Below are positions 42,464 to 51,951 of a DNA stretch of 64,000 nucleotides, piece by piece (position 1 is the first letter of the stretch; every line of letters begins with the position of its first letter). The notes beneath the pieces are model-generated. The model made no database searches, was not told where the DNA came from, and saw only the letters and a list, made by a program, of their open reading frames with translations. The position numbers were made by a program, and so were the translations under genes. The stretch is from Lichenicoccus sp964246745 (GTDB taxonomy: Bacteria > Pseudomonadota > Alphaproteobacteria > Acetobacterales > Acetobacteraceae), in assembly GCA_964246745.1 (NCBI GenBank), contig CAXTRK010000002.1, positions 138,738 to 202,737 of the forward strand, read 5' to 3'.

Positions 42464-42683
42464 TTCCTCTTCACGCGCCGCCTCATCGTCCATACCAGCC
42501 CCACCAAGCGCAGCAGCGACTTCGTGGCCCATCTGGAACAACTCGACGATCTTTACTTTCCCAAACCCGGCAGAGTCGCCAAGCCGGTCGTGATGGTCGA
42601 GGACAATGGGCCGATCCACGTCAGCAAACTTTCCCTCGCAGCCCTGGCCGCTCGCTCGCATTGGCTCACGGTCGAGTGGCTGT
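42464..42683 (+). mobile_element. IS630-family transposase fragment, C-terminal DDE part
   Basis: In frame with 42464, HTSPTKRSSDFVAHLEQLD, noted as TSPTKRSSDFVAHL, and VVMVEDNGPIHVSKLS correspond to the second catalytic Asp region of IS630 transposases, followed by SHWLTVEWL. Similarity ends where PKYAPELNDIE would be expected. Head and terminal Glu are absent. It has the same orientation as the IS630 head at 40.9-41.3 kb, with the toxin-antitoxin genes and the IS5 piece in between. Confidence 0.8.
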
Positions 42684-42718
42684 CTCGCCGTCGCGTTGGC
42701 CAAGTCACGAATTTCTGC

Positions 42719-43705
42719 TTAGGCCGCGACCAGACGGTGCATCCCGAAGCGTCCCTCTGGATCGGTCCAGAACCCATCCGGCCGCCAGCCGGCGCGGGCC
42801 GCGAGGGCGAGAAAGCCCTCCCTGGTGTGCTTGTAGCTGCTCTCGGTGTGGACGGTCTCGCCAGCGGCAAAGCTGATCTTGTGGCCGGCAACCTGGATCA
42901 CCTGCGGCAGCCGGCTCACCAGATGCATCTCGATGCGGCTTTCCCGGTCATTCCAGACCGCGCGATGCGCAAACAGTTCCGGGTCGAACCTGGCCTTGGT
43001 CAAGCGGCCCGCGTGACGCAGGATGTTGCGGTTGAAGGCGGCGGTCACGCCAGCGGCGTCATCATAGGCGGGTAGCAGGATCGCGGGGTCCTTGCGCAGG
43101 TCGGTGCCGATGATGAAGCGCGCCGCCAAGTCGCCAGAGAGGTCACGTCGCGCCTGGCGCAGGAAGGCAATGACCATGGGCGGTTCGAAATTGCCGATCG
43201 TCGAGCCCGGAAAGAAGCCGAGCCGCGGACGATGCGGTCCGACATCCGGCAGATCAAGCTGCTGTGTGAAATCCGCAGCGACCGGACAGACTTCAAGGCC
43301 GGGATGGCTGGTCTTCATGCGCGCCTGCAATGACGCGAGCGCGGGTCCGGCGATGTCGATCGGCATATAGCAGGACAGGCGGCCAGAAGCCGCGTCCAGC
43401 AGCCTTGCCGCCTTGCTCTCCTCGCTGGCGCCATACTCCACCAACACGCTGCCCGCGGCGGCGCCGTCGACCAGTGCCGCCGCATGCGCGCGCAGCAGCG
43501 ACATCTCCGCGCGAGTGACGTAGTATTCGGCGAGGCCGGTGATCTGGCCGAACAGGGCGCAGCCGGTCTCATCGTAGAATAATCGCGATGGCAGCGTCTT
43601 GGGCGACGCTCTCAGACCCGCCAGGATATCGATGACGTCGGCGGAGGCGCCACGGGGTTGGCTTGCCTGGGGCGCGGAGCGCAGGCCGAGGGGCGATGTG
43701 TCCAT
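42719..43705 (-). CDS. egtD: L-histidine N-alpha-methyltransferase EgtD
   Basis: 328 residues of the Methyltransf_33 family. SRLFYDETGCALFGQITGLAEYYVTRAE, noted as FYDETGCALFGQI and EYYVTRAE, lies near the start, then VEYGASEESKAARLL (SAM site), the substrate region LGFFPGSTIGNFEP and FAAGETVHTESSYKH. It trimethylates histidine to hercynine, the first step of ergothioneine synthesis. It begins 18 nt after egtB and is probably the last gene of the run. Confidence 0.94.
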   Translation of the reverse strand: MDTSPLGLRSAPQASQPRGASADVIDILAGLRASPKTLPSRLFYDETGCALFGQITGLAEYYVTRAEMSLLRAHAAALVDGAAAGSVLVEYGASEESKAARLLDAASGRLSCYMPIDIAGPALASLQARMKTSHPGLEVCPVAADFTQQLDLPDVGPHRPRLGFFPGSTIGNFEPPMVIAFLRQARRDLSGDLAARFIIGTDLRKDPAILLPAYDDAAGVTAAFNRNILRHAGRLTKARFDPELFAHRAVWNDRESRIEMHLVSRLPQVIQVAGHKISFAAGETVHTESSYKHTREGFLALAARAGWRPDGFWTDPEGRFGMHRLVAA

Positions 43706-43723
43706 GATGCGAAGGGTTCCGAT

Positions 43724-44947
43724 TCAGCGATCTTGAGCCAATCGCAGGCCGGTCACCTGCCAGCGTTTGCCGGGCGGAAAGAAGTTGCGGTAGGTCGGCC
43801 GCGCGTGGCCGTCCGATGTAGCGTAGGAGCTGCCCCGCAACACCATCTGGTTGACCATGAACTTGCCATTATATTCGCCGATCGCTCCAGTCACCGGCTT
43901 GAAACGCGGATACGGAAGATAGGCGCTGTTGGTCCATTGCCAGGCATGGCCGAAGAATTCCGGCAATTCCGCCTGCGCCGCTTCCAGTTCCGCCTCTGTC
44001 GGCAGCCTGGCCCCTGCCCAGCGTGCGAACGCATCCGCCTCGTACCAGCTTACATGGGTGACAGGCGCATCGGGCAAGGGCTTCGAGAGGCCACCGGGAG
44101 TGGCCTGCAGCCAGCCTCCCTCCTGATCCTCGCGCCAATGCATCGGCGCCTGCCAGCCTTCCTGCGACCGCTCGGCCCAGCCGTCCGACATCCACAGATC
44201 GGGCCGCGCATAGCCGCTGTCGGCGATGAAGTCGAGCCACTCCGCGTTGCGCACCAGGCGGTCAGCCAGCGCGTGCGGCTGCACCAGGTGCTGGTGGCGG
44301 GGGAACTCGTTGTCGAAGCCGAACCCCTCGCCGCTGTGACCGATCAGAGCCAGGCCGCCTTCGCGCTCGATGAAGCGGGTCGGGCCGCGGACGCCCTCTG
44401 GAGCGGTCCAGCCGGGCAGCACGGCAATGCCGCGTCCTCGCCATGACAGCGGATTCTGCGACAATGCGTGCAGCGCGTCGGTGATCAGCAGTTCCTGGTG
44501 CTGCTGCTCGTGGTGCAAGCCGAGGGTGATAAGCTCGGCGAGGGCGTCGTCAATGACGCGGTCCAGCAGGCGGGTCAGGGCGGCGTCCACATGGATGCGG
44601 TAGGCGCTTACCTGATCGGCACTCGGCCGGGTCAGCAAGCCTCGCATCGGTCGTGGATGACGCGGTCCCACCGAGTCGTAATAGGAATTGAAAAGGAACG
44701 AGAACGTTTCCGCGAACGGCTCATACAAGGCAAGATGCGGGGACAGGACAAATTGTTCAAAGAACCAGGTGGTGTGCGCGCGATGCCATTTGGCGGGCGA
44801 TGCGTCCGACATCGACTGCACGCACTGATCCTCCGACGAAAGTCCCGCGGCAAGACGCTCGGTGTCGCCGCGCACGGCCCGACAGCGTTCCACCAGCACG
44901 TTAGGTTTTGCGGCCCGGCGGGTGGGCAGTCTCTGAAATTGGGACAT
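43724..44947 (-). CDS. egtB: Ergothioneine biosynthesis sulfoxide synthase EgtB
   Basis: 407 residues. The N-terminal DinB-like helical domain supplies iron ligands in KWHRAHTTWFFE and HHEQQHQELL. The C-terminal formylglycine-generating-enzyme-like domain has FVSW-type THVSWYEADAFARWAG, RLPTEAE, GHAWQWTNSAY and VLRGSSYAT. The enzyme forms the C-S bond on hercynine using O2 and cysteine or gamma-glutamylcysteine. SenA (selenoneine) is a close relative, but adjacent egtD supports ergothioneine. Confidence 0.92.
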   Translation of the reverse strand: MSQFQRLPTRRAAKPNVLVERCRAVRGDTERLAAGLSSEDQCVQSMSDASPAKWHRAHTTWFFEQFVLSPHLALYEPFAETFSFLFNSYYDSVGPRHPRPMRGLLTRPSADQVSAYRIHVDAALTRLLDRVIDDALAELITLGLHHEQQHQELLITDALHALSQNPLSWRGRGIAVLPGWTAPEGVRGPTRFIEREGGLALIGHSGEGFGFDNEFPRHQHLVQPHALADRLVRNAEWLDFIADSGYARPDLWMSDGWAERSQEGWQAPMHWREDQEGGWLQATPGGLSKPLPDAPVTHVSWYEADAFARWAGARLPTEAELEAAQAELPEFFGHAWQWTNSAYLPYPRFKPVTGAIGEYNGKFMVNQMVLRGSSYATSDGHARPTYRNFFPPGKRWQVTGLRLAQDR

Positions 44948-44984
44948 TCTCAGCTCGCGTTTCCGGTCCCAAACGACGTATCGC

Positions 44985-46604
44985 TCAAACGGTTGCCTCC
45001 GCCGCTGACGGCTCGATCAGACGCACCAGCATCTCCAGCCGATCCGCCTGCGCGGGCGGCTTGTCGGTGCGCAGGCGGGCCACGCGCGGGAAGCGCAGCG
45101 CCACGCCGGATTTGTGACGGTTCGAACGTTGCGCCGCATCAAACGCGATCTCCAGCACGATGCCCAACGCGGGCTCGTGCGCGACCTCACGCACCGGACC
45201 GAAGCGCGCCGTCGTGTGGTTGCGTATCCAGCGGTCCAGGACGACAAGCTCTGCGTCGGTAAAGCCCGAATAGGCCTTGCCCACGGGAACCAGCGCGTCT
45301 CTCCCATCCGATTCGTGCCAGAGCCCGAACGTGTAGTCCGAATAGAACGAGGAGCGCTTGCCGTGCCCGCGCTGGGCATACATCAGCACCGCGTCGATGC
45401 TGAGCGGCTCGCGCTTCCATTTCCACCACAGGCCGCGCGGCCGGCCGGGCAGATAGGCGCTGTCGCGGCGCTTCAACATCAAGCCCTCGATCGAAGCGGC
45501 GCGGGCGCCGTCACGCAGCCGCGACAGCGCTGCGAGATCACGGGCTTTGATCAGCTCGGACAGATCCATGCGTGACGGGCGCGCGCGCGCGAACCACGCC
45601 TCAAGCCGGCGGCGCCGCTGGTCAAAGGCGAGCGGACGCAAATCCTCCGAACCCTCGAACAGGATATCATAGAGCCGGATGGCGGCCGGAAACTGCTGCA
45701 GCATGCGTCCGCTCGGCGCCTTTCGGTTCAGGCGCTGCTGCAGGTCGGCAAACGGAGCGACGGTGTCGCCGCGACACACCAGCAGCTCGCCGTCCAGGAC
45801 GGCCTCGAACGCCATCGCCTCCACGATCTCCGGGAAAGCCTCCGAGATGTCCTCGGCGCCGCGCGAATAGAGCCGCCTTCCGCCCGGCGTCGCCACCAGT
45901 TGCACCCTAATGCCGTCCCATTTCCACTCGGCGGCGAAGCGCTGGATGTCGAGTGCGGCGAGGTCGGCGGCTTCCAGCGGATGCGCCAGCATCGGCGGCC
46001 GGAACACCGGCGCGTCACGCGCGTCAGGACGCGGCCCGCGGTCCTCGATCCAGGCAAACAGATCCTCATAGGGAGGAGACAGGCTATGCCAGACTTCCTC
46101 GATCTCGTCGGCGGCGATCCGCCCGGCGCTGAGTTCGGCCAAGGCGAGCTTGGCTACACGCACCGACGCGCCGACACGAAGCGAGCCGGTGATCAGCTTC
46201 AGGATGGCGTATCGCACGCTGCTCGGCGAGGCGTCGAGCCAGCCCGCGACCAGGGACGGCAGCTCGGATTTAGCCACCGTCGCAAGAGCATGGACGACAT
46301 CGGCAAGCAACGGGGGCGCCTGATCCCCGCGCGACTCGGGCCACATCAGCGCCACCGTCTCGGCGAGGTCGCCGACATAGTCGTAGGACCAGGCGAACAG
46401 CACTGGGTCGGCGCGGCTTTCGGCGAGGGCCCGTATCAGCCCGGGCTTGGCGGCGTCGAAGGCAAGCTCGCCGGTGAGCGCGGCCAAGCCGATGCCGCGG
46501 TCGGAATCGGGTTCCTCCTCGAAGAAGCGGCGCAGCAGCGCGATCTTGGCGAGCCGGCCCGGACTAAGAGTCAGACGTTCCAGCAACTCGGCGAAGGCGA
46601 TCAT
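44985..46604 (-). CDS. ATP-dependent DNA ligase (LigC/cisplatin-response type)
   Basis: 539 residues. The N-terminal helical DNA-binding domain is followed by the adenylation domain with motif I EWKWDGIR (Lys is the AMP acceptor), YSRGAEDIS, LDGELL, EGLMLKRRDS and motif V WWKWKRE, then an OB-fold with FGPVREVAHEPALGIVLEIAFD, noted as VLEIAFD. Such ligases pair with a metallo-beta-lactamase-fold exonuclease in many Proteobacteria and act in DNA repair, including crosslink damage. The start overlaps the exonuclease stop (ATGA). Confidence 0.92.
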   Translation of the reverse strand: MIAFAELLERLTLSPGRLAKIALLRRFFEEEPDSDRGIGLAALTGELAFDAAKPGLIRALAESRADPVLFAWSYDYVGDLAETVALMWPESRGDQAPPLLADVVHALATVAKSELPSLVAGWLDASPSSVRYAILKLITGSLRVGASVRVAKLALAELSAGRIAADEIEEVWHSLSPPYEDLFAWIEDRGPRPDARDAPVFRPPMLAHPLEAADLAALDIQRFAAEWKWDGIRVQLVATPGGRRLYSRGAEDISEAFPEIVEAMAFEAVLDGELLVCRGDTVAPFADLQQRLNRKAPSGRMLQQFPAAIRLYDILFEGSEDLRPLAFDQRRRRLEAWFARARPSRMDLSELIKARDLAALSRLRDGARAASIEGLMLKRRDSAYLPGRPRGLWWKWKREPLSIDAVLMYAQRGHGKRSSFYSDYTFGLWHESDGRDALVPVGKAYSGFTDAELVVLDRWIRNHTTARFGPVREVAHEPALGIVLEIAFDAAQRSNRHKSGVALRFPRVARLRTDKPPAQADRLEMLVRLIEPSAAEATV

Positions 46605-47635
46605 GTGGACGCATCGTCCTCGTCCAAATCCTCATCACCGTAGCCGATCAGCCGCAGCGCCCGGCCGCGACGCCCCTGCTTGCCGGCTTCGTGGATCAGC
46701 GCCTCCTCGCGGCCATGCGTCACCCAGATCTCAGGCGCATCAACCTCCCCCAATGTCGCGCACAGCTCGTCCCAGTCGGCATGGTCGGAGATCACCAGCG
46801 GCAGTTCGATGCCCTTGGCCTTGGCACGCTGACGCACGCGCATCCAGCCCGAGGCGAGACAGGTGACCGGATCGGCGAGCCGACGCGCCCAGCGGTCGGC
46901 GATCGCCGAGGGCGGCGCCAGCACGATGGCGCCCACCAAGTCCGACTTTGCCGCCACTGTCGCCGGACGGAGCGGACCAAGGTCCACGCCCATGCGGCCA
47001 TAGGCCTCCGAGAGCGGGATCAGCGCGCCGTGCAGATGGATCGGCGCGTCCCAGCCGGCCTGACGCAGCAGCGCGATCAGTCGCTGGCACTTGCCCAGCG
47101 CATAGCAGCCGATCACATGGGTGCGCTCCGGAAACAGCCGCACACTGGCCAGCAGGCGCTCGATCTCCATGGCAGGGGGCGGGTGGCGGAACACCGGCAG
47201 CCCAAACGTGGCCTCGGTGACGAAAACCTCGCATGGGATCGGCTCGAACGGCAGGCAGGTCGGGTCCGGCACACGCTTGTAGTCGCCGGAGACCACCACC
47301 CGGCTGCCTTGCCACTCCATCGACACCTGAGCACTGCCAAGCACGTGACCCGCAGGACGCAACAGCACTCTGACCCCATCCAGCACGATCGGCTCGCCGT
47401 AAGCCAGGCTCTGACGGGCGACCCCGGCGCGCCCCTCGCCCATGCGCACGTCCATTAGCGCCATCGTCTCCGGGCTGGCGAGCACCGCGCCGTGACCTGG
47501 ACGCGCATGATCGGCGTGCGCGTGCGTTATGATCGCACGCGCGACCGGCGCCACCGGATCAATGTAGAAGCCGCCTGGCTCGCAATAGAGCCCGTCGCGC
47601 AGCACCTTGAGCCAGGTCTGCGGATGCGGAGCCAC
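46601..47635 (-). CDS. Ligase-associated DNA exonuclease (metallo-beta-lactamase fold)
   Basis: About 344 residues from a GTG at 47635; the frame is open to 47692, inside the upstream dehydrogenase gene. The metal site HAHADHARPGHG lies near residue 36, then GHVLGSAQV, VVVSGDYKR and ISDHADWDEL with the late WVTHGRE. This resembles SNM1/CPSF-like nucleases and the ligase-associated exonuclease family. It probably trims DNA ends for the ligase encoded just downstream. Confidence 0.9.
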   Translation of the reverse strand: MAPHPQTWLKVLRDGLYCEPGGFYIDPVAPVARAIITHAHADHARPGHGAVLASPETMALMDVRMGEGRAGVARQSLAYGEPIVLDGVRVLLRPAGHVLGSAQVSMEWQGSRVVVSGDYKRVPDPTCLPFEPIPCEVFVTEATFGLPVFRHPPPAMEIERLLASVRLFPERTHVIGCYALGKCQRLIALLRQAGWDAPIHLHGALIPLSEAYGRMGVDLGPLRPATVAAKSDLVGAIVLAPPSAIADRWARRLADPVTCLASGWMRVRQRAKAKGIELPLVISDHADWDELCATLGEVDAPEIWVTHGREEALIHEAGKQGRRGRALRLIGYGDEDLDEDDAST

Positions 47636-47657
47636 CCTGGACCGGTATGCTGCCGCA

Positions 47658-48830
47658 TCAGGCCAGGTGGAACACCACCTTGGTGCAGCCATCCTGCTTG
47701 TCGCGGAAGGTCTTGTACAATGCCGGGCCGTCGTTCAAGGTGGCGCTGCGATGGCTGATCAGTGACTGGGTGTCGATGGTGCCGTCCTGGATCAGCTTGG
47801 TCAGCGGTTCGAGATAGCGCTTCACGTGGGTCTGGCCGCTCTTCATGGTGAGACCCTTCTGGACGATTGCCGCCATGTTGAGCGGCACCGGGCCGGCATA
47901 GACGCCCGGCACCGAAACCGTGCCTGCCGGACGCACCGCCTGGATCATCTGTTCAAGCGCATAAGGCCGCTGCGTGCTGGTCAGCTTTTCCTGTAGCTTG
48001 CTGACTAGGCCGAAGGCGCCGTGTCCGGCTGTGGCCTCCATGCCGACGCAGTCGATCACGCAGTCCGCACCCTCGCCGCCGCTGATCTCCCTGATGCGCT
48101 CCATGACGTCCTCGGACTTGAAGTCAATGACGTCCGTGGCGCCGACGCCGCGGGCAAGCGCGATGCGTTCAGGCTGGTTCTCGATGATGATGATCCGCGC
48201 GGCCCCCATATGCTTCGCCGCCTGGACCGCGAAGAAGCCGACCGGTCCCGCCCCCCAGATCGCGACGATATCGCCCGGCTGTATCTGTGCGTGTTCCGCC
48301 GCCTGCCATCCGGTCGGCAGGATGTCGGTCAGGAACAGCGCCTGCTCGTCGGTGAGGTCGTCCGGCACCACCATGGGCGCGATGTCGGCCATCGGCACCC
48401 GCACATATTCCGCTTGTCCGCCCGCGTAGCCGCCGGTCAGGTGCGAATAGCCGAACAAACCGGCGGTGGTGTAGCCGAACATCTTGGCGGCCGCCGCGGA
48501 ATTGCGGTTGGAGCGTTGGCAGCACGACCAGTTGCCCAGCTTGCACTGTCGGCACTCTCCGCAATTGATGTTGAAGGGCACCACGACGCGGTCGCCACGC
48601 TTCAACGGATGCGAGGTCGAGCCGACTTCGACAACCTCGCCCATGAATTCGTGGCCAAGCACGTCGCCACTCTCCATGCCGGGCATCTGGCCGTCGAAAA
48701 GGTGCAGATCCGAGCCGCAGATGGCGCAACTCGTCACCTTCAGGATGACGTCGCGAGCATCTTCAATCGTCGGGTCCGGGACGGTATCGCAGCGGATATC
48801 GTCCTTGCCATGCCAACATAATGCGCGCAT
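47658..48830 (-). CDS. Zinc-dependent alcohol dehydrogenase (formaldehyde-dehydrogenase-like MDR)
   Basis: 390 residues of the medium-chain dehydrogenase family. Catalytic zinc ligands are in AICGSDLHL and GHEFMGEV, and the structural-zinc cysteines in NCGECRQCKLGNWSCC. NAD binding is shown by WGAGPVGFF, and ENQPERIALARGVGATDVIDF suggests NAD preference. The long insertions and KQDGCTKVV tail match the glutathione-independent formaldehyde dehydrogenase-like subgroup. Substrate not proven. Starts the run leading to exonuclease-ligase-egtBD. Confidence 0.9.
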   Translation of the reverse strand: MRALCWHGKDDIRCDTVPDPTIEDARDVILKVTSCAICGSDLHLFDGQMPGMESGDVLGHEFMGEVVEVGSTSHPLKRGDRVVVPFNINCGECRQCKLGNWSCCQRSNRNSAAAAKMFGYTTAGLFGYSHLTGGYAGGQAEYVRVPMADIAPMVVPDDLTDEQALFLTDILPTGWQAAEHAQIQPGDIVAIWGAGPVGFFAVQAAKHMGAARIIIIENQPERIALARGVGATDVIDFKSEDVMERIREISGGEGADCVIDCVGMEATAGHGAFGLVSKLQEKLTSTQRPYALEQMIQAVRPAGTVSVPGVYAGPVPLNMAAIVQKGLTMKSGQTHVKRYLEPLTKLIQDGTIDTQSLISHRSATLNDGPALYKTFRDKQDGCTKVVFHLA

Positions 48831-48923
48831 CCGCCCTGTCTCCTGGTTGATATGCGGGCCAACGCGCCTTCAGTGCCAGGGTTGTGCGATCACGCGGTTC
48901 TGCACGACGGACATCCAGGCGGC

Positions 48924-49880
48924 CTACTCTGCCGCGGCTGGCCGCCGGCGTCTGGCGAGATGCCAGGCTCGCCTCAGGCCGGAGCGCTGCTGCGCCAGCC
49001 AGCCGCCGGTCGCCATTGCCTCGTCCGCGCCGAGATCGCCGGTCTCGACCACGCGGCTGTGGAAGTCCGCGGTGCCGAACAGCATGTCCCACCACGGGAA
49101 CACCGCGCCAAAATTGCCGGAGCGCGGTCCCGACGCGCGCAGTCCATGATGGGCACGGTGGAACCGAGGCGAGACCAGCAGCCGTTCGCCAAGCCACCCA
49201 TACGAGACCCGGGTATTGGCGTGCGACAGGCTCTCAACCAGACGCAGGCATAGCACCAGCAGCGGAAATTGCATCGGCGGCACCCCGATCAGCAGCCCGA
49301 TGGCAATGAACCAGACCGTGCCGATCGCATCGTCGAGCACGTGATTGCGATCGTCGGACCAGAACGTCATGTGACGCTGCGCGTGATGCACCGCGTGCAG
49401 GCCATACCACCAAGCGAAACGATGGCTCAGGCGGTGACGCCAATAGTCGGCGAAGTCCAGCACCGCCGCATACAGCAAAAAGCTCAGCACCGGCATGCCG
49501 AGCAGCACCGGAAACACTGTCTCCAGGCTCGGCGGCACATAGCCTCGATCCGCGAGGGCGCCATTGATCCAGGTTTGCGTTTGATAAAAGCCGAAGAACA
49601 TGACCAGCGGGAACAGCCCGACACGCGCGATCAGCGTGTAGAGAATGTCGATGGCCACCGTGCTCCGGATGCTGTCCGCCGGAACCGGCCGCAGCGGCCG
49701 CAGGCGCTCCATCGGCATGCAGATGGCACAGTTGATCGCGACCTGCAGAACACCGTAAATCGCGAACAGCGCCCACATGAAGGAGACGTCCTCCCACTGC
49801 ATCCAGCCGAACTGCCACAGCAGCGGCACAATCAGGGTCTCCTGGAGCCAGCCTGCCATCCATGCGAAGGGGTCGATCAT
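48924..49880 (-). CDS. Sterol desaturase / fatty acid hydroxylase family membrane protein
   Basis: 318 residues with about five membrane helices and the eight-histidine di-iron pattern: HRLSH, HAVHHAQRH and HRAHHG, plus an intermediate His in SDDRNHVLDD. This is a different subgroup from the hydroxylase at 10.8-11.6 kb. Possible substrates include hopanoids, sterols, carotenoids or ether lipids; none is indicated by the neighbours. Confidence 0.85.
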   Translation of the reverse strand: MIDPFAWMAGWLQETLIVPLLWQFGWMQWEDVSFMWALFAIYGVLQVAINCAICMPMERLRPLRPVPADSIRSTVAIDILYTLIARVGLFPLVMFFGFYQTQTWINGALADRGYVPPSLETVFPVLLGMPVLSFLLYAAVLDFADYWRHRLSHRFAWWYGLHAVHHAQRHMTFWSDDRNHVLDDAIGTVWFIAIGLLIGVPPMQFPLLVLCLRLVESLSHANTRVSYGWLGERLLVSPRFHRAHHGLRASGPRSGNFGAVFPWWDMLFGTADFHSRVVETGDLGADEAMATGGWLAQQRSGLRRAWHLARRRRPAAAE

Positions 49881-49992
49881 GATCTTGCGGGCCTTAGCAC
49901 AATCGCGTGCGGGTTGCAGCCGCCTCTTGACCCCGCCCGCGATCCGGAATGCAACCCGCTTTGCCGCGTCTCTTCATATTTAAGAGAGAGAA

Positions 49993-50355
49993 ATGATCCT
50001 GCCTCGCCTGCTGCTCGTCGAGGACGAGTTCCTGATCCGGCTGACCTTGTCGGAGGTGCTCTCCGACGATGGCTTCGAGGTGGTCGAGGCGGAAGACTCC
50101 GACGGAGCCGTCGAGCGGCTCGGGGATGCTTCCGAGTTCGCGCTGATGCTCACCGACATCCAGTTGCCGGGCCGGTTTGACGGCATGGCCTTGGCGCGTC
50201 ACGCACGCGAGACCCGTCCCAATCTGCCCGTGATCTTCATGAGCGGCCGCGCCGAAGCCGAGTTTTCGGCACATCCGCTCGACACGTATGTGCATAAGCC
50301 ATACTCGCCCGCGGCGCTCTCGGCCACGGTACGACGGATCCTTGATGCAGGCTGA
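49993..50355 (+). CDS. Single-domain response regulator
   Basis: A 120-residue receiver domain only. Acidic pocket VEDE (9-12), phospho-acceptor Asp in LTDIQLPG (about 55), the conserved Ser in FMSGR and Lys in HKPYSP. No output domain, as in CheY/FixJ-type partners of hybrid histidine kinases common in alphaproteobacteria. The next gene starts inside its last codons. Confidence 0.92.
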   Translation: MILPRLLLVEDEFLIRLTLSEVLSDDGFEVVEAEDSDGAVERLGDASEFALMLTDIQLPGRFDGMALARHARETRPNLPVIFMSGRAEAEFSAHPLDTYVHKPYSPAALSATVRRILDAG

Positions 50356-51946
50356 GGCCGGTGTCGCGCCGCCCGCCCGGCTGCCCACGCTTCGCGCGGC
50401 ACTGGAGGCGCTGCATTCCGGCCGTGAACTGGAAGCCTGTGCCCTCACCCGTCCGCTGGTGTGCGACGCCGACATCGAGGCCCGCCTGCTGCATGCGCTG
50501 GCACTCGGCGCGCTGGGGCGTGCGGACGCCTCGGCCGCCATGCTGTGCCGGATCGCACGGGAACGGCCGCAGGCGATCCATCCCTGCCAGGATCTCTCCG
50601 CGCTTCTCGTCGGCCAAGCGCGCGGAGCGGCGGCGGAGCCGACCTGGCGCGCCTCGCTTGTCATCACGCCAAGCGACCCGCGTCTGCTGGTGGCGTTTGG
50701 CGACTACCTGACCGGCCAGGGGCGGCCGACCGAGGCAGAGGCGGTGCTGCGTCGCAGCCTCGCCGTGCAGCCTGGCGATCTTGCGGCGATGAACCAGCTC
50801 GGCATCGTGCTGGCCCTCGTCGGACAGATCGAGGAGGCGCTGGCGCTGTTCCGCGACGTGGTCGCGATCAACCCGGCCAACCATGCCGGCTGGGCCAATC
50901 TCGGCTGCGCGCTGGCCAACGAGGGCGCGTTCGAGGACGCGTTGTCATGCTACCATCGCGCCATTCGGCTGAAGCCGGACGCGGCACAGGTGCGGCTCAA
51001 TCATTCGATCTGCCTGCTCAAGTCCGGGCGCATGACCCAGGGCTGGACCGAGCATGAATGGCGCCTCGTGCTGCCCGGCCATACCGACCTGCCGCGACGC
51101 CTGCTGCTGCCGTCGCTTGGCCCCGATACCGATCTCGCAGGCAGCACCGTGCTGATCACGCAGGAGGAGGGCCTTGGCGATACGCTGATGTATCTGCGCT
51201 ATGTGCCCCTGCTGGCCGATCGCGGCGCGCGGGTGCTGCTCTGGGTGCCGGAAGCATTGAAGCGGCTTGCCGCACGCGTCGAGCCCAGGGCAACGGTACT
51301 GTCCGGCGATGGGCCGACCCCCGGCTTCGATTGGCACTGCCCCTTCATCAGCCTGCCGCGGGTCTTCGCGGGAACGACGCAGGCGTCCGGACGGCCGGCA
51401 CCCTATCTGCGCACCGACCCTGAGCGGGTAGGAACGATGGCGGCGACGCTGCCGCCCCGCAACGGCAATCCACGGGTCGGACTGGTTTGGGGTGGCGCGC
51501 CTCGGCCGAGCGATCCGGTGGCGCACGGCATCGATCGTCGGCGCAGCATCGGACTTGCCGCTCTCGCTCCGCTTGCGGATCTTGAGGGCATCAGCTTCAT
51601 CAGTCTGCAGAAAGGCCCATATGCCGAGCAGCTTGCCGAGACGCCCTCAGGTCTGGTGCTGCACGACCCGATGCCGCAGGTGCGCGACATGGACGACACT
51701 GCGAGCCTGATCGCCAATCTTGATCTGGTGGTGACGGTGGACACCTCGATCGTGCATCTCGCGGGCGGCCTCGGAGTTCCGGCGATCCTGCTCGACCGCT
51801 ATGACAATTGCTGGCGCTGGGGGCATGGATGCGAGCGCAGCGAATGGTATCCATCGGTGCGCATCCTCCGGCAGGCACGTCCCGGCGACTGGACCGGCGT
51901 GGTGGCGCGCCTTGGGGCGCACCTGCGGGAGCTGTCCGCGGGCTGA
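50345..51946 (+). CDS. TPR protein with a GT9/heptosyltransferase-like C-terminal domain
   Basis: 533 residues from the ATG at 50345, overlapping the response regulator by 11 nt. TPR-like helices cover about 15-235 (LGIVLALVGQIEEALALFRD, noted as IVLALVGQIEEALALF; NHAGWANLGCALANEGAFEDA, noted as GWANLGCALANEGAF). The C-terminal part has GLGDTLMYLRYVP, VGLVWGGAP, FISLQKG and VVTVDTSIVHLAGGLGVP, the ADP-heptose-type acceptor/donor motifs. Similar proteins are proposed to glycosylate flagellin or other surface targets. The substrate is unknown. Confidence 0.85.
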   Translation: MQAEAGVAPPARLPTLRAALEALHSGRELEACALTRPLVCDADIEARLLHALALGALGRADASAAMLCRIARERPQAIHPCQDLSALLVGQARGAAAEPTWRASLVITPSDPRLLVAFGDYLTGQGRPTEAEAVLRRSLAVQPGDLAAMNQLGIVLALVGQIEEALALFRDVVAINPANHAGWANLGCALANEGAFEDALSCYHRAIRLKPDAAQVRLNHSICLLKSGRMTQGWTEHEWRLVLPGHTDLPRRLLLPSLGPDTDLAGSTVLITQEEGLGDTLMYLRYVPLLADRGARVLLWVPEALKRLAARVEPRATVLSGDGPTPGFDWHCPFISLPRVFAGTTQASGRPAPYLRTDPERVGTMAATLPPRNGNPRVGLVWGGAPRPSDPVAHGIDRRRSIGLAALAPLADLEGISFISLQKGPYAEQLAETPSGLVLHDPMPQVRDMDDTASLIANLDLVVTVDTSIVHLAGGLGVPAILLDRYDNCWRWGHGCERSEWYPSVRILRQARPGDWTGVVARLGAHLRELSAG

Positions 51947-51951
51947 GCGCG

